DNA from: Acholeplasmatales bacterium
Lineage (GTDB): Bacteria > Bacillota_I > Bacilli_A > Acholeplasmatales > Anaeroplasmataceae
Direction of reading: 5' to 3'
NCBI GenBank assembly: GCA_016280975.1
Contig: JAEEHU010000103.1
Span: forward strand, 1-40,667
Length of the DNA: 40,667 bases
Of the stretch, positions 10,111-20,829 are shown in pieces; position 1 is the stretch's first letter, and every line of letters starts with the position of its first letter. The notes beneath the pieces are model-generated. The model worked only from the letters and a program-made list of their open reading frames with translations, was not told where the DNA came from and ran no database searches. The position numbers and the translations under genes are program-made.

Positions 10111-11127
10111 ATGAAAAGAATTTTAGTAACAGGTGGTATGGGATATATTGGTTCTCATACTGTAGTAGATTTAATTGAAAATAATTATGAGGTAATTATC
10201 GTAGATAATCTATCAAATTCTTCTAAGGAAGTATTAAATAGAATTAATAAGATTACAAATCATACTCCAAAATTTTATGAGGTTGATTTGTGTAATTATA
10301 ATGATTTAGAAAATATATTTAAGGAAGAAAAAATTGACGCAGTAATTCATTTTGCAGGCTTAAAGGCTGTTGGTGAATCTGTGGCTAAGCCTTTAATGTA
10401 TTATCAAAATAATTTAATTTCTACATTAAATTTAATTGATTTAATGGAAAAATATGATGTAAATAATTTAGTATTTTCATCAAGTGCGACTGTATATGGT
10501 GATCCAGTATCAGTTCCTATTTATGAAAATTTCGATTTACATGTTACAAATCCATATGGAAGAACTAAGCTTATGATTGAGGATATCCTAAGAGATTATA
10601 CTAATGTTCATCCTAAATTTAACGCTGCATTATTAAGATACTTTAACCCAATTGGAGCACATAAGTCTGGCTTAATGGGTGAAGATCCAAATGGTATTCC
10701 TAATAATTTAATGCCTTATATCACACAAGTTGCGATTGGAAAAAGAGAATTCTTAGGTGTATTTGGAAATGACTATAATACAGTTGATGGTACTGGTGTA
10801 AGAGACTACATTCACGTATGTGATTTAGCTCATGGACATGTACTTGTTTTAGATAAGCTATTTACAAATAGTGGCTTAGTTACTTACAATTTAGGTACTG
10901 GTAATGGCTATTCAGTACTTCAAGTTCACGCAGCTATGGAGCGTGCTTGTGGATTTAAAATTCCATATAAGATTTTACCAAGACGTGATGGCGATATCGC
11001 TACATGCTACGCAAATTGTGATAAGGCTGAAAAGGAAATCGGCTTTAAGGCACAATACACTTTAGATGATATGTGTAGAGATTCTTGGAATTGGCAAAAG
11101 AATAATCCAAACGGATATAAGGGCTAA
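10111..11127 (+). CDS. galE: UDP-glucose 4-epimerase
   Basis: MKRILVTGGMGYIGSHTVVDL, FSSSATVYG, NPYGRTK, RYFNPIGAH. Start moved to ATG 10111 behind GAGGTAG. Confidence 0.94.
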   Translation: MKRILVTGGMGYIGSHTVVDLIENNYEVIIVDNLSNSSKEVLNRINKITNHTPKFYEVDLCNYNDLENIFKEEKIDAVIHFAGLKAVGESVAKPLMYYQNNLISTLNLIDLMEKYDVNNLVFSSSATVYGDPVSVPIYENFDLHVTNPYGRTKLMIEDILRDYTNVHPKFNAALLRYFNPIGAHKSGLMGEDPNGIPNNLMPYITQVAIGKREFLGVFGNDYNTVDGTGVRDYIHVCDLAHGHVLVLDKLFTNSGLVTYNLGTGNGYSVLQVHAAMERACGFKIPYKILPRRDGDIATCYANCDKAEKEIGFKAQYTLDDMCRDSWNWQKNNPNGYKG

Positions 11128-11145
11128 TAAAGATTTGGTGGTATT

Positions 11146-11841
11146 ATGATTAGATTAGATAAGGTATTATCTCATTTAGGCTATGGCTCAAGAAAAGAAG
11201 TAAAAGAGATAATAAGAAAAGGTTATGTCACTGTAAATGGTGAGGTAATATCAAAGGATGATACTAAAATTGATGAGGAAAATGATGAGGTATTAGTCTT
11301 TGATGACAAAATTGAATATGACAAATTTATCTATCTAATGCTTAATAAACCATCTGGCTATGTTTCTGCGACATTCGATAATAAATTACCTACAGTCTTA
11401 GACTTAATAGAAGGGTATGAAAAAAGAGGACTATTTCCTGTTGGTAGATTAGATATTGATACATATGGCTTATTATTAATAACAAATGATGGTATGCTTG
11501 CCCATAAGATGCTATCACCTAAATATCATGTTGATAAGAAGTATTATTTGGAATTTGATGGGGATTTTAAAGAGGAGAATTATAAAAAATTCGAAGATGG
11601 AATCATACTTGATGATGGATATAAATGTATGAGTGCCAAATTTGAATTAATAGATAAAAATAAGGGCTATATTACCATAAAGGAAGGTAAATTTCATCAG
11701 GTAAAAAGAATGATGGAAGCACTAAATATGACTGTAACATTCTTAAAAAGAGTGTCTTTTGGTGCGCTTAATCTTGATGATATCCTTAAATATGGAGAAT
11801 ATAGAAAATTAACAGAAGAAGAGATCGAATCTTTAAAATAA
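11146..11841 (+). CDS. RsuA/RluB-family pseudouridine synthase
   Basis: S4-like N-terminus RLDKVLSHLGYGSRKEVKEII, GRLDIDTYGLLLITNDG catalytic motif. Confidence 0.9.
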   Translation: MIRLDKVLSHLGYGSRKEVKEIIRKGYVTVNGEVISKDDTKIDEENDEVLVFDDKIEYDKFIYLMLNKPSGYVSATFDNKLPTVLDLIEGYEKRGLFPVGRLDIDTYGLLLITNDGMLAHKMLSPKYHVDKKYYLEFDGDFKEENYKKFEDGIILDDGYKCMSAKFELIDKNKGYITIKEGKFHQVKRMMEALNMTVTFLKRVSFGALNLDDILKYGEYRKLTEEEIESLK

Positions 11842-11855
11842 AGGAGGACAAAATA

Positions 11856-12692
11856 ATGTTAAAAGATGAAGATTTTATCCTATCAAATGGAGTTAAAATC
11901 CCAAAGATTGCATTCGGTACTTGGCAAATTCCTGATGGAGATGTTGCCTATAATTCGACTTTAGCTGCAATAAAAATGGGCTATCGTCATATCGATACTG
12001 CAAGAGCCTATGAGAATGAAAAATCAATAGGAAGAGCTATTAAGGATAGTAATGTAAAAAGAGAGGATCTTTTTATCACAACTAAGCTTCCAGCTGACTG
12101 CAAGGGCTATGATATTACTATCCAAAAATTCAATGAATCTTTAGCTAATTTAGGCTTAGATTACATTGATTTATACCTAATTCACGCACCTTGGCCATGG
12201 AGTAATGTTGGCGCTGATTGTAGACGTGAGAATATTGAATGCTGGAAGGCTATGATTGACCTTTATAATAAGGGCTTAATTAGAGCAATCGGTGTATCTA
12301 ACTTTAGAGTTGATGACCTTGAAAATTTAATTCATGCAACTAACTTTAAGCCACATGCTAATCAAATTAGATTCTTTGTTGGTAACACTCAAAATGAAAT
12401 CTATAATTATTGTCAAAAAAATAATATTTTAATTATGGCATATTCACCTCTTGCAACAGGAAATTTACTATCTGATAAGACAGTAAATGATATTGCAAAG
12501 AAGTATAATACAACTCCTGCTAAAATATTACTTAGATACTGTGTTGAAAAGAACACATTACCACTTCCTAAATCAACTCATGAGGAAAGAATTAAATCTA
12601 ATTTAGAGGTTGATTTCACATTAAAGGAAGAGGATATCAAATTATTAGATCAAGTTCGTAATCCTGAGCTTGATAGACCACTTAGAAGCTAG
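11856..12692 (+). CDS. Aldo/keto reductase
   Basis: GVKIPKIAFGTWQIPDG, GYRHIDTARAYENEKSIGRAI, IRAIGVSNFRVDDLENL, LPKSTHEERIKSN. Confidence 0.93.
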   Translation: MLKDEDFILSNGVKIPKIAFGTWQIPDGDVAYNSTLAAIKMGYRHIDTARAYENEKSIGRAIKDSNVKREDLFITTKLPADCKGYDITIQKFNESLANLGLDYIDLYLIHAPWPWSNVGADCRRENIECWKAMIDLYNKGLIRAIGVSNFRVDDLENLIHATNFKPHANQIRFFVGNTQNEIYNYCQKNNILIMAYSPLATGNLLSDKTVNDIAKKYNTTPAKILLRYCVEKNTLPLPKSTHEERIKSNLEVDFTLKEEDIKLLDQVRNPELDRPLRS

Positions 12693-12700
12693 GCGATTAT

Positions 12701-13450
12701 ATGTATGAAGATTTTTTAATTGACTATTTAACTAAATATAACAATTTAAGAAATGCCTTCGTTGAGGTAAATAAAAATGATAGAGTAAGAGCATTAATGA
12801 ATATAACTATGCCCTATAATCTATCAGATGAATTCTATCAAAAAGAAGGAGTTTATCTAAAATCACTACTTGCTAAAAAGAGTATTATTAATGTCGAAGA
12901 TTTAGAATTTAAGAATAATATTTCCTTCATTTTAGGTGATATTACTCTAATTGATAGTGATGCAATTGTTAATGCATGTAATAGTCGATTATTAGGGTGC
13001 TTATCCCCTCTTCATTATTGTGTTGATAATGCAATTCATTCATTTGCAGGTTTAGAGGTAAGAAGAGATTTACTTCCAATTATGGAAAAGCAAAATGGAT
13101 ATGAAAAAAATGGTAAGGTTAAGGTCACAAAGGGCTATAATTTACCATCAAAATTTATATTTCATACAGTAGGACCAAGGGTAGCTGGAATTGTATCAGA
13201 GGACGATAAAATTGATTTAGAAAATTCCTATTTATCATGCCTTAAAAAGGCTTGCGAAATGAATTTAGAATCAATTACATTTCCATCTATTTCAACTGGT
13301 GTTTTTGCCTATCCTATATTAGAGGCATCTAAGCTTGCAGTAGAAACTGTAAAAAAGTATTTAGCTGAAACAAATTCTAAGCTAAAAGTAGTATTTATAT
13401 TACATTCAGAAAAGGATTATAACGTATATAAAGAGCTACTTGAAAGCTAA
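12701..13450 (+). CDS. Macro-domain protein, protein-ADP-ribose hydrolase-like
   Basis: NNISFILGDITLIDSDAIVNACNSRLLGCLSPLHYCVDNAIHSFAGLEVR, FPSISTGVFAYP; N-terminal extension as in the SirTM-linked macrodomain group. Confidence 0.86.
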   Translation: MYEDFLIDYLTKYNNLRNAFVEVNKNDRVRALMNITMPYNLSDEFYQKEGVYLKSLLAKKSIINVEDLEFKNNISFILGDITLIDSDAIVNACNSRLLGCLSPLHYCVDNAIHSFAGLEVRRDLLPIMEKQNGYEKNGKVKVTKGYNLPSKFIFHTVGPRVAGIVSEDDKIDLENSYLSCLKKACEMNLESITFPSISTGVFAYPILEASKLAVETVKKYLAETNSKLKVVFILHSEKDYNVYKELLES

Positions 13451-13469
13451 AAATTATATATATTTCTAG

Positions 13470-13498
13470 ACTAGGAATTAATATTCCTAGTTTTTTTT
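13470..13498 (+). terminator. Rho-independent terminator
   Basis: ACTAGGAAT-ta-ATATTCCTAG followed by TTTTTTTT. Confidence 0.8.
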
Positions 13499-13584
13499 AT
13501 TTTTTAAGAATTTTATCTTGTAAAATTTGAACTTTTATAATAAAATTATAAAATAGAGCGTTATGTTTTTTGGAGGTATTATTT

Positions 13585-14964
13585 ATGCAAAAGATAACTC
13601 TTGATGGTTTAGTAGCTTACTTAAAAGAACAAGGTTTTGTTTTCCAAGGAAGCGAGATTTATGGTGGACTTGCAAATGCATGGGATTATGGTCCACTAGG
13701 AGTAGAATTAAAAAGAAATATTAAAGATGCATGGTGGAAGAAATTCGTAAGAGAGAACAAATATAATGTTGGTCTAGATTCTGCCATTCTAATGAATAAA
13801 GAGGTTTGGGTTGCATCAGGTCACATTGGTTCATTCAGTGATCCACTTGTTGACTGTAAGAAGTGTCATTCAAGATATAGAGCAGATAAGCTTATTGAGG
13901 ATTTCACTCATGGACAAATTACAGGTGATGGTATGTCAAATGATGAATTAACTAAGTTCATCAACGACAACAAGATCGTATGTCCAACTTGTGGTGCACT
14001 AGATTATACAAGCATTCGTCAATTCAACCTAATGTTTAAAACTCATATGGGTGTTATTGAAGATGCTAAGACAGAGGTTTATTTAAGACCTGAAACAGCA
14101 CAAGGTATATTCGTTAATTTCAAGAATGTACAAAGAACAACAAGAAGAAAGCTTCCATTTGGTGTAGGTCAAATCGGTAAGAGCTTTAGAAATGAAATTA
14201 CTCCAGGTAACTTCATATTTAGAACAAGAGAATTCGAGCAAATGGAATTAGAATTCTTCTGTAAGCCAGGTACTGAAATTGATTGGTTCAGCTACTGGAG
14301 AAATTACTGTATGGGATTCTTAAAGTCTATTGGTGTTGATGGTGATAAGCTAAGATTTAGAGATCACGATAAGAAGGAATTATCATTCTATTCAAATGCA
14401 ACAACAGATATCGAATTTGAATTCCCTTGGGGCTTTGGTGAATTATGGGGTATCGCATCTCGTACAAATTACGATTTAAATGCTCACATGACTCATTCAA
14501 AGGAAAGCTTAGAATATCTTGATCCTGAGGATAATACAAAATATATTCCTTACGTTGTTGAACCATCTGTTGGTGTTGAAAGAATGTTACTTTCAGTTTT
14601 ATTCTCAGCATATGATGAGGAAACAGATCAAAATGGTCAAACTAGAACAGTATTAAGATTACATCCAGCTCTTGCTCCATACAAGGTTGCAGTCTTACCT
14701 TTAATTAAGAAGAATCATGCTGAAAAGGCAAATGAAATCTTCGAATTATATTCATCATATTTCCAAACAACTTATGATGAAACAGCTAATATTGGTAAGA
14801 GATATAGAAGAGAAGATGCTATTGGTACTCCATTCTGTGTAACTGTTGATGATAATACTTTAGCAGAAGGTACAGTTACAGTAAGAGATAGAGATACTAT
14901 GGAACAAATTAGCTTAAAAATTGAAGATGTAATTCCATATGTTTTAGGAAAATTAAAATTCTAA
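13585..14964 (+). CDS. glyQS: Glycyl-tRNA synthetase, homodimeric class II type
   Basis: QKITLDGLVAYLKEQGFVFQGSEIYGGLANAWDYGPLGVELKRNIKDAWW, PETAQGIFVNFKNV, FRTREFEQMELEFF. Start at ATG 13585 behind GGAGG. Confidence 0.95.
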   Translation: MQKITLDGLVAYLKEQGFVFQGSEIYGGLANAWDYGPLGVELKRNIKDAWWKKFVRENKYNVGLDSAILMNKEVWVASGHIGSFSDPLVDCKKCHSRYRADKLIEDFTHGQITGDGMSNDELTKFINDNKIVCPTCGALDYTSIRQFNLMFKTHMGVIEDAKTEVYLRPETAQGIFVNFKNVQRTTRRKLPFGVGQIGKSFRNEITPGNFIFRTREFEQMELEFFCKPGTEIDWFSYWRNYCMGFLKSIGVDGDKLRFRDHDKKELSFYSNATTDIEFEFPWGFGELWGIASRTNYDLNAHMTHSKESLEYLDPEDNTKYIPYVVEPSVGVERMLLSVLFSAYDEETDQNGQTRTVLRLHPALAPYKVAVLPLIKKNHAEKANEIFELYSSYFQTTYDETANIGKRYRREDAIGTPFCVTVDDNTLAEGTVTVRDRDTMEQISLKIEDVIPYVLGKLKF

Positions 14965-14984
14965 TTTAAAAAGGAGTGACTAAT

Positions 14985-16766
14985 GTGACAAATGAAGAAA
15001 TTGAAAATCTAGTAAACATTACAGATATTGTCTCATTGGTTTCTCAATATGTTAATTTAGAAAAGCAAGGAAAGAATTATCAGGGCTTATGTCCATTCCA
15101 TAATGAAAAGACTCCTTCATTTGTTGTATCACCAGATAAGAAGATATTTAAATGCTTCGGCTGTGGTAAAGCAGGAGGTCCAATAAAGTTCATTGAGGAA
15201 ATAGAACAAGTAGGCTATAAAGAAGCCCTACATAAACTTGCTGATTTCAATGGTATTAAGCTAAGTGATACCTATAAGAAAAAGGAAGATCCTAATAAAA
15301 GACTTTATGATTTGATGAACGCTTCTAAGGATTTTTATAAGATGTATCTTAATAAAACCAAAGAAGGATTAAATGCGATAAAATATTTAGAGGATAGAGG
15401 ACTTACTAAAGAAATAATAGAGGATTTCTCTATTGGTTTATCTCCAGACTTTGGAGACAATCTATATAAGATGCTATCAGAGATGGGCTTTAAAGAGCTT
15501 GATATGTTTGATGCAGGCTTAATAGAAAAAGATAAAAACGGAAAAATCTACGACTTATTCTCAAATAGAATTATGTTCCCAATATTTAATGAATTTGGAA
15601 ATGTAGTTGCTTATTCAGCAAGAATTTATAAGGAATCCAAGGATAAGAAGGATCACAAATATATAAATTCAAGAGAAACTGTCATATTTAAAAAAGGTGA
15701 AGTATTATTCAATTTTGATAAAGCAAAATTAAGCATTAATAAAATGCATAGAGTAATCCTTCATGAAGGTCAAATGGATGTTATCGCATCCAATAAGGCA
15801 GGCTTTACTGAGGCAGTTTGTACACTTGGTACATCACTTTCTAAAGCACACGTTGATAAGCTTTCAAAGCTTACAAAGAGTGTAGTGATTTGTTATGATG
15901 GTGACTTTGCAGGTAGAAACGCATCAGTTAAAGCAATTAAATTATTTGAATCATACGGGTTTGATATCCATCTAGTATTATTACCTGATGGACTTGATCC
16001 TGATGATTATATAAAGAAATATGGCATAGAGAAATACAAGGAATATTTCAACAATAACCAAATAGACAAGGATAGATATCTATTTAATGTATTATTCTTC
16101 GATAAGAATTTGAATGATTCCAACGTATTAAAAGCATTAATGAATGATGCATTTGAGTTAATAGCCTCATTTAATAGTATGGTTGAAGAGGAAAGATATT
16201 TAGATGAACTTTCAAAAAGAATTAATGCCTCAATTGATGCTATCAAAAATGACTATGCTAATTTCAAAAAGACTTATTGGCCAGCTCCACAAAAAGCTAT
16301 AGTTGAAAAAGAAGAAAAGAAGCCAAAGCCAATAAGCACTAAAAAATTTAATAGTATATGCGAATTTAGAATAATTAAATACGCACAAAGAAGTAAAGTT
16401 CTAGCACTTCAAATTGATGAAGCCATTTCAAATTCAATGGATGGTATGAGTCAAGAAACTCAAGAGTTATGGACTGAATTAATTTACAGCTATTATGAGA
16501 ATTTTGAAACATTTGATGAAGGAAGATTTATTAATATGATTTCTGAAGAATGTATGAATCATTATATGTATCTTAATGAAGAATTAAAAAAGGACATAAC
16601 TAAGTACAATGATGATGATTTAGAGCTTTGCGTTGAAAAGATTAAAAGTATTAGTAGAAGAATTTCAAACAAAAGATTAAAAGAAATTGCGAAGAATTCA
16701 GCTGATATAACTGAAAAGTCAAGATTAACAGATCAAATTATATCAAACAGACGTCGTAAAAAATAA
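14985..16766 (+). CDS. dnaG: DNA primase
   Basis: CHC2 zinc finger CPFHNEKTPSFVVSPDKKIFKCFGCGKAGG, TOPRIM region HEGQMDVIA...VCTLGTSL; followed by rpoD. GTG start at 14985 has better SD spacing than 14976. Confidence 0.95.
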   Translation: MTNEEIENLVNITDIVSLVSQYVNLEKQGKNYQGLCPFHNEKTPSFVVSPDKKIFKCFGCGKAGGPIKFIEEIEQVGYKEALHKLADFNGIKLSDTYKKKEDPNKRLYDLMNASKDFYKMYLNKTKEGLNAIKYLEDRGLTKEIIEDFSIGLSPDFGDNLYKMLSEMGFKELDMFDAGLIEKDKNGKIYDLFSNRIMFPIFNEFGNVVAYSARIYKESKDKKDHKYINSRETVIFKKGEVLFNFDKAKLSINKMHRVILHEGQMDVIASNKAGFTEAVCTLGTSLSKAHVDKLSKLTKSVVICYDGDFAGRNASVKAIKLFESYGFDIHLVLLPDGLDPDDYIKKYGIEKYKEYFNNNQIDKDRYLFNVLFFDKNLNDSNVLKALMNDAFELIASFNSMVEEERYLDELSKRINASIDAIKNDYANFKKTYWPAPQKAIVEKEEKKPKPISTKKFNSICEFRIIKYAQRSKVLALQIDEAISNSMDGMSQETQELWTELIYSYYENFETFDEGRFINMISEECMNHYMYLNEELKKDITKYNDDDLELCVEKIKSISRRISNKRLKEIAKNSADITEKSRLTDQIISNRRRKK

Positions 16767-16784
16767 CCACGGGAGGGTTTAAAG

Positions 16785-17978
16785 ATGGATTTAAATCAAA
16801 TTATTAAGGAACTAGAAGAATTAGCTGCAGCAAATAATCAAACAGTATATTCAAACGATTTATTAAAGTATTTCGATGAAGCATCTGATGATTATGATAA
16901 GGTCGAGGAAGCTTTAAAGCAAAAGAACATCGATGTTGTGCCTTCTACTACCTCAATGGATGATATTGACGACCAAGTTGAGCCTATCAATTTAGGTGAT
17001 ATTGAAGAAGTTGATATTTCAACTTATGACCAATTACCTTCATCAATCAAGGTTGATGACCCAGTAAGAATGTATTTAAAGGATATAGGTACAATTCCTC
17101 TATTAAATTCAGATGAGGAAACTAATCTAGCTAAGCTAGTAGTTGCTGGTCGTGTCGCAAAAGAAAAATTAGAAGAAATTGATAATGATGATTCAAATAC
17201 AATTTCTTATGAAGAATATGAAAACTTATTAAATGAGGTTGAAGCTGCTGATGAGGCTAAGGATAAGCTTGTTGAAGCTAACCTAAGATTAGTTGTTTCA
17301 ATCGCAAAGAGATATTTAAGCCGTGGTTTACAATTCCTAGATTTAATCCAAGAAGGTAACATGGGTTTAATCAAGGCTGTTGATAAATTTGACCATAGAA
17401 AGGGATTCAAGTTCTCAACATATGCCACTTGGTGGATTAGACAAGCTATTACAAGAGCAGTTGCTGACCAAGCAAGAACTATTCGTATTCCAGTTCATAT
17501 GGTTGAAACTATCAATAAGCTTGTAAGAGTACAAAGACAATTAGTTCAAGAATTATCTCGTGAGCCATCTCCTGAAGAGGTTGCTAAGAGAATGGAAATA
17601 ACTGTTGAAAAGGTTCAACAAATTCAAAGAATAGCTCAAGAGCCTATTTCTTTAGAAGCCCCAGTTGGTGAAGAAGAGGATTCTTCTTTAGGAGATTTCA
17701 TTTCAGATGCAAATGCACTTGACCCATATGAGTACACTGCAAAGATGAAATTAAGAGAAGAATTAGATAAGGCTTTATCAGAATTAACTGAACGTGAAGA
17801 AAGAGTATTAAGATTAAGATTCGGTTTAATTGATGGACGTCAAAGAACATTAGAGGAAGTTGGTAAGGAATTTAATGTTACACGTGAACGTATCCGTCAA
17901 ATAGAGGCTAAGGCACTAAGAAAGTTAAGACATCCTACTAGAAGCAAGAAGCTTAAGGATTTCATGACAAATCATTAA
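16785..17978 (+). CDS. rpoD: Primary sigma factor RpoD/SigA
   Basis: [76 protein letters not shown], region 4 [20 protein letters not shown]-type motif. Confidence 0.98.
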   Translation: MDLNQIIKELEELAAANNQTVYSNDLLKYFDEASDDYDKVEEALKQKNIDVVPSTTSMDDIDDQVEPINLGDIEEVDISTYDQLPSSIKVDDPVRMYLKDIGTIPLLNSDEETNLAKLVVAGRVAKEKLEEIDNDDSNTISYEEYENLLNEVEAADEAKDKLVEANLRLVVSIAKRYLSRGLQFLDLIQEGNMGLIKAVDKFDHRKGFKFSTYATWWIRQAITRAVADQARTIRIPVHMVETINKLVRVQRQLVQELSREPSPEEVAKRMEITVEKVQQIQRIAQEPISLEAPVGEEEDSSLGDFISDANALDPYEYTAKMKLREELDKALSELTEREERVLRLRFGLIDGRQRTLEEVGKEFNVTRERIRQIEAKALRKLRHPTRSKKLKDFMTNH

Positions 17979-19375
17979 TGGATAGAATAGATTTAATCGC
18001 TTCATTAGCTAGAGGTTCTAATGTTTTATGTGATATAGGCTGTGATCATGCCTATTCAATTATAAAGGCATTAAAATATTATAATGTATCAAAGGCGATA
18101 GCCTCTGATATAAATCAAGGACCGCTTGATAACGCAAAAAATAATATTTATAGTGAAGGATTAGAAAGCAGAGTTGATTTCATTAAATCTGATGGTTTTA
18201 GTGATATCAACTCTTTCTTTGATACAGCTATAATTTCTGGCATGGGCGGAAACTTAATTATTGATATATTATCTAAGGGTTTAGATAAAATAAAAGGAAA
18301 GAAGCTAATTATTAGTGCCAATTGTGATTCTTTCTTAGTTAGAAAATATTTAACTAAAAACGGATTTTATATCAAGGACGAATATGCAATATATGATTCT
18401 AATAAATACTATGAAATAATGGTATTTGAAGAGGGAAAAGTAGAATATGCATCATTTGAATTAAAATATGGTCCTATCCTTTTAGCTAAGAAAACTGAGG
18501 ACTATATTAAGGAATATGAATCAAGACTAAAAAAGATTGATGAAATTATTCCAAATATTAAGGATACAATTCAAAAGGATGAAAAGATTGTACTAAGAAA
18601 TGATTATAGAAAAATATTACATGGTGATAGTACAAAGATGATTCCAATCTTAGATACAGATAACTATTATAGAGAATATTTTATTGATGATAAAAAAAGA
18701 CCATTAATAGTTGTTTCTGCTGGTGGTGCTTATAAATATACATCACCAAGAGAATCAGAGCCTATAAAGGATTTCTATTTTGAAAATGGCTATCATGTAG
18801 TTATTGTTAATTATAGAGAATCATTAGGATATTTCCCTGAACCACAAAATATGCTTTCATATGTAATCAAGAAATTTGAAAATGATGAAAGAGTATCTAA
18901 GGTTATAGTTATTGGATTTAGTGCTGGAGGTCATAATGCCCTCGAGGTTGCACTTCATCCAAGTATCTATAATGTAAAGGTAGATCTTTTAATTTTAGCT
19001 TACCCTGTAGTTACAGCTGATCCTAAATATGCTCATGTTGGTTCATTTGAGAATTTAATTGGTAATTTTACTGATAAGAAATTACTTGATAGATTATCAG
19101 AAGAAAAAGAAGTAACTGATGCTGCCCCTGAATTATTCTTATGGGGAACATATACTGATGAATCAGTTGATGTAATGAATTCACTTTTATTAATTGAAGC
19201 ATATAAGAAATATGATATTAATGTAGAATATCATTTATACCCAATGGGTGGACATGGACTGTCACTTGCTAGTTCTAGATCATCTTATGGTGAAGCTGAT
19301 AAGGAAATAGAGCATGTATCTGAGTGGGCATATGATTCATTAAAGTGGCTTGATATAAAGCTTAATAGAATGTAG
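17978..19375 (+). CDS. TrmK-type tRNA (adenine22-N1)-methyltransferase fused to an alpha/beta-hydrolase (esterase-like) domain
   Basis: aa 1-~215: LCDIGCDHAYSIIKAL, IISGMGGNLIIDIL (TrmK-like). aa ~220-465: RPLIVVSAGGAYKYTSPRESEPIKDFYFENGYHVVIVNYR, nucleophile elbow GFSAGGH, LILAYPVV, YPMGGHGLSL. Single uninterrupted ORF. Confidence 0.87.
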   Translation: MDRIDLIASLARGSNVLCDIGCDHAYSIIKALKYYNVSKAIASDINQGPLDNAKNNIYSEGLESRVDFIKSDGFSDINSFFDTAIISGMGGNLIIDILSKGLDKIKGKKLIISANCDSFLVRKYLTKNGFYIKDEYAIYDSNKYYEIMVFEEGKVEYASFELKYGPILLAKKTEDYIKEYESRLKKIDEIIPNIKDTIQKDEKIVLRNDYRKILHGDSTKMIPILDTDNYYREYFIDDKKRPLIVVSAGGAYKYTSPRESEPIKDFYFENGYHVVIVNYRESLGYFPEPQNMLSYVIKKFENDERVSKVIVIGFSAGGHNALEVALHPSIYNVKVDLLILAYPVVTADPKYAHVGSFENLIGNFTDKKLLDRLSEEKEVTDAAPELFLWGTYTDESVDVMNSLLLIEAYKKYDINVEYHLYPMGGHGLSLASSRSSYGEADKEIEHVSEWAYDSLKWLDIKLNRM

Positions 19376-19444
19376 ATATTTCAATGCTTGAAATATATAT
19401 TTAAAATTTGATATAATATCGATAGATTTTTGGAGGAAAAATGT

Positions 19445-20092
19445 ATGGAACAAAATCAATTTGAAGGATTAGAAGAATTAGAACAAGAGCCTGTTAAAGA
19501 GGTTGTTGATGAAAGAAAAGAATACGAAAAATTATTACTTGCTGAAGCAAATAGAGAATGCTATGAAAAGGCAGTAAATTTAGTTAACTGTGGTTGCTTT
19601 AACCAAAAGCAAGAGCCAACTATGGATTTCTCTAAATATACTACTATTCCAAACAAAAAGAAGTATAAGGGCTTATATACTTTATACCAAGATAAGGAAA
19701 CATTAGATTTATTATTTGTATGCCCACTTGTTGAAAACAATAAGGGTGATGTTGATGAGGATAAGTCAATGGCTCCTTATGCATATGATGTTTTATATAT
19801 TGAAACTATGGATTATGAAACATATAAGGCAGTACTTCATGCAGCAAAGAATAATTTATCTTCAAAGATAAATGTTTTATATAGAGCTTCATTTGTATGC
19901 TTCTTTGTACTTTTAGCATTTGCTTTATATTATATTATCTACACTTTGATTATTTCAGCAGCTGGTGGATTCTTCTCAGCATTTGCTCAAGCATGCTATG
20001 GTGCAGGAGCTTATTTAGTAGGTGCAGTATTAATGTTACCTTTATTAGTTATTACATCTATTAAGTATAAGAAATATAAGGATCAACAATAA
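19445..20092 (+). CDS. Uncharacterised membrane protein with acidic N-terminus and two C-terminal TM segments
   Basis: ATG at 19445 behind GGAGG; promoter TTGAAA(19388)-18-TATAAT(19412). Hydrophobic segments FVCFFVLLAFALYYIIYTLII and AYLVGAVLMLPLLVIT. Confidence 0.7.
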   Translation: MEQNQFEGLEELEQEPVKEVVDERKEYEKLLLAEANRECYEKAVNLVNCGCFNQKQEPTMDFSKYTTIPNKKKYKGLYTLYQDKETLDLLFVCPLVENNKGDVDEDKSMAPYAYDVLYIETMDYETYKAVLHAAKNNLSSKINVLYRASFVCFFVLLAFALYYIIYTLIISAAGGFFSAFAQACYGAGAYLVGAVLMLPLLVITSIKYKKYKDQQ

Positions 20093-20829
20093 TGCAAAAA
20101 TATTTTATTAGTGAAGAAGAATTTAATTTAAATCAAATTAAATCTGATGATGCATTTCATATCGCAAATGTTATGAGATGTAGGGTTAATGATAATGTTT
20201 TAGTTGGATATAATAATAAAACATATTTAGTTAAGCTTACTAATATTACTAATAAAATGGTTACTTTTGAAATTGTTAAGGAAGAAACCGGAGTTCATGA
20301 ACTACCGGTTTTTGTTACTATTTTTCAAGGGTATCCAAAGGGTGATAAGCTTGATGATATTATTAAGCATTCAACTGAGCTTGGCGTATATGAAATTATC
20401 CCTACTATAATGAAAAGATCTATTTTTAAGCTTGATACTAAAAAGCTTGAAAGTAAGCTTATAAGATTTAATAAGATAGCTAAAGAAGCGGCAGAGCAAT
20501 CATTTAGAGATTATGTTCCAAATATTCCTTCTATTAAATATTTAAAGGAAATAGATTTTAGCAATTTCGATAAAAAGATTTTATGCTATGAGGAAAGTGC
20601 TAAAAATAATGAGCTTGTTAATTTTAAGAATATCATTTCAAGCTTAAATAAAAACGATAAGGTTGCAATTCTAATTGGACCTGAGGGCGGAATTGATGAT
20701 AGTGAGCTTACATATCTTAAGGATAAGGGATTCGTTGAATGTGCTTTAGGACCAAGAATCCTAAGAACAGAGACTGCAAGCTTTTACTGTTTATCTTCAA
20801 TTAGCTATGAGTTGGAGTTGAAAAAATGA
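20092..20829 (+). CDS. rsmE: 16S rRNA (uracil1498-N3)-methyltransferase RsmE
   Basis: DAFHIANVMRCRVND, FQGYPKGDKLDDIIKHSTELGV, AILIGPEGGIDDSEL, LGPRILRTETA. Confidence 0.93.
   Translation: MQKYFISEEEFNLNQIKSDDAFHIANVMRCRVNDNVLVGYNNKTYLVKLTNITNKMVTFEIVKEETGVHELPVFVTIFQGYPKGDKLDDIIKHSTELGVYEIIPTIMKRSIFKLDTKKLESKLIRFNKIAKEAAEQSFRDYVPNIPSIKYLKEIDFSNFDKKILCYEESAKNNELVNFKNIISSLNKNDKVAILIGPEGGIDDSELTYLKDKGFVECALGPRILRTETASFYCLSSISYELELKK

Noticed and set aside
13499-13584. Possible T-box leader upstream of glyQS
   Set aside because: Only about 85 nt between terminator and start; no T-box sequence or antiterminator seen.
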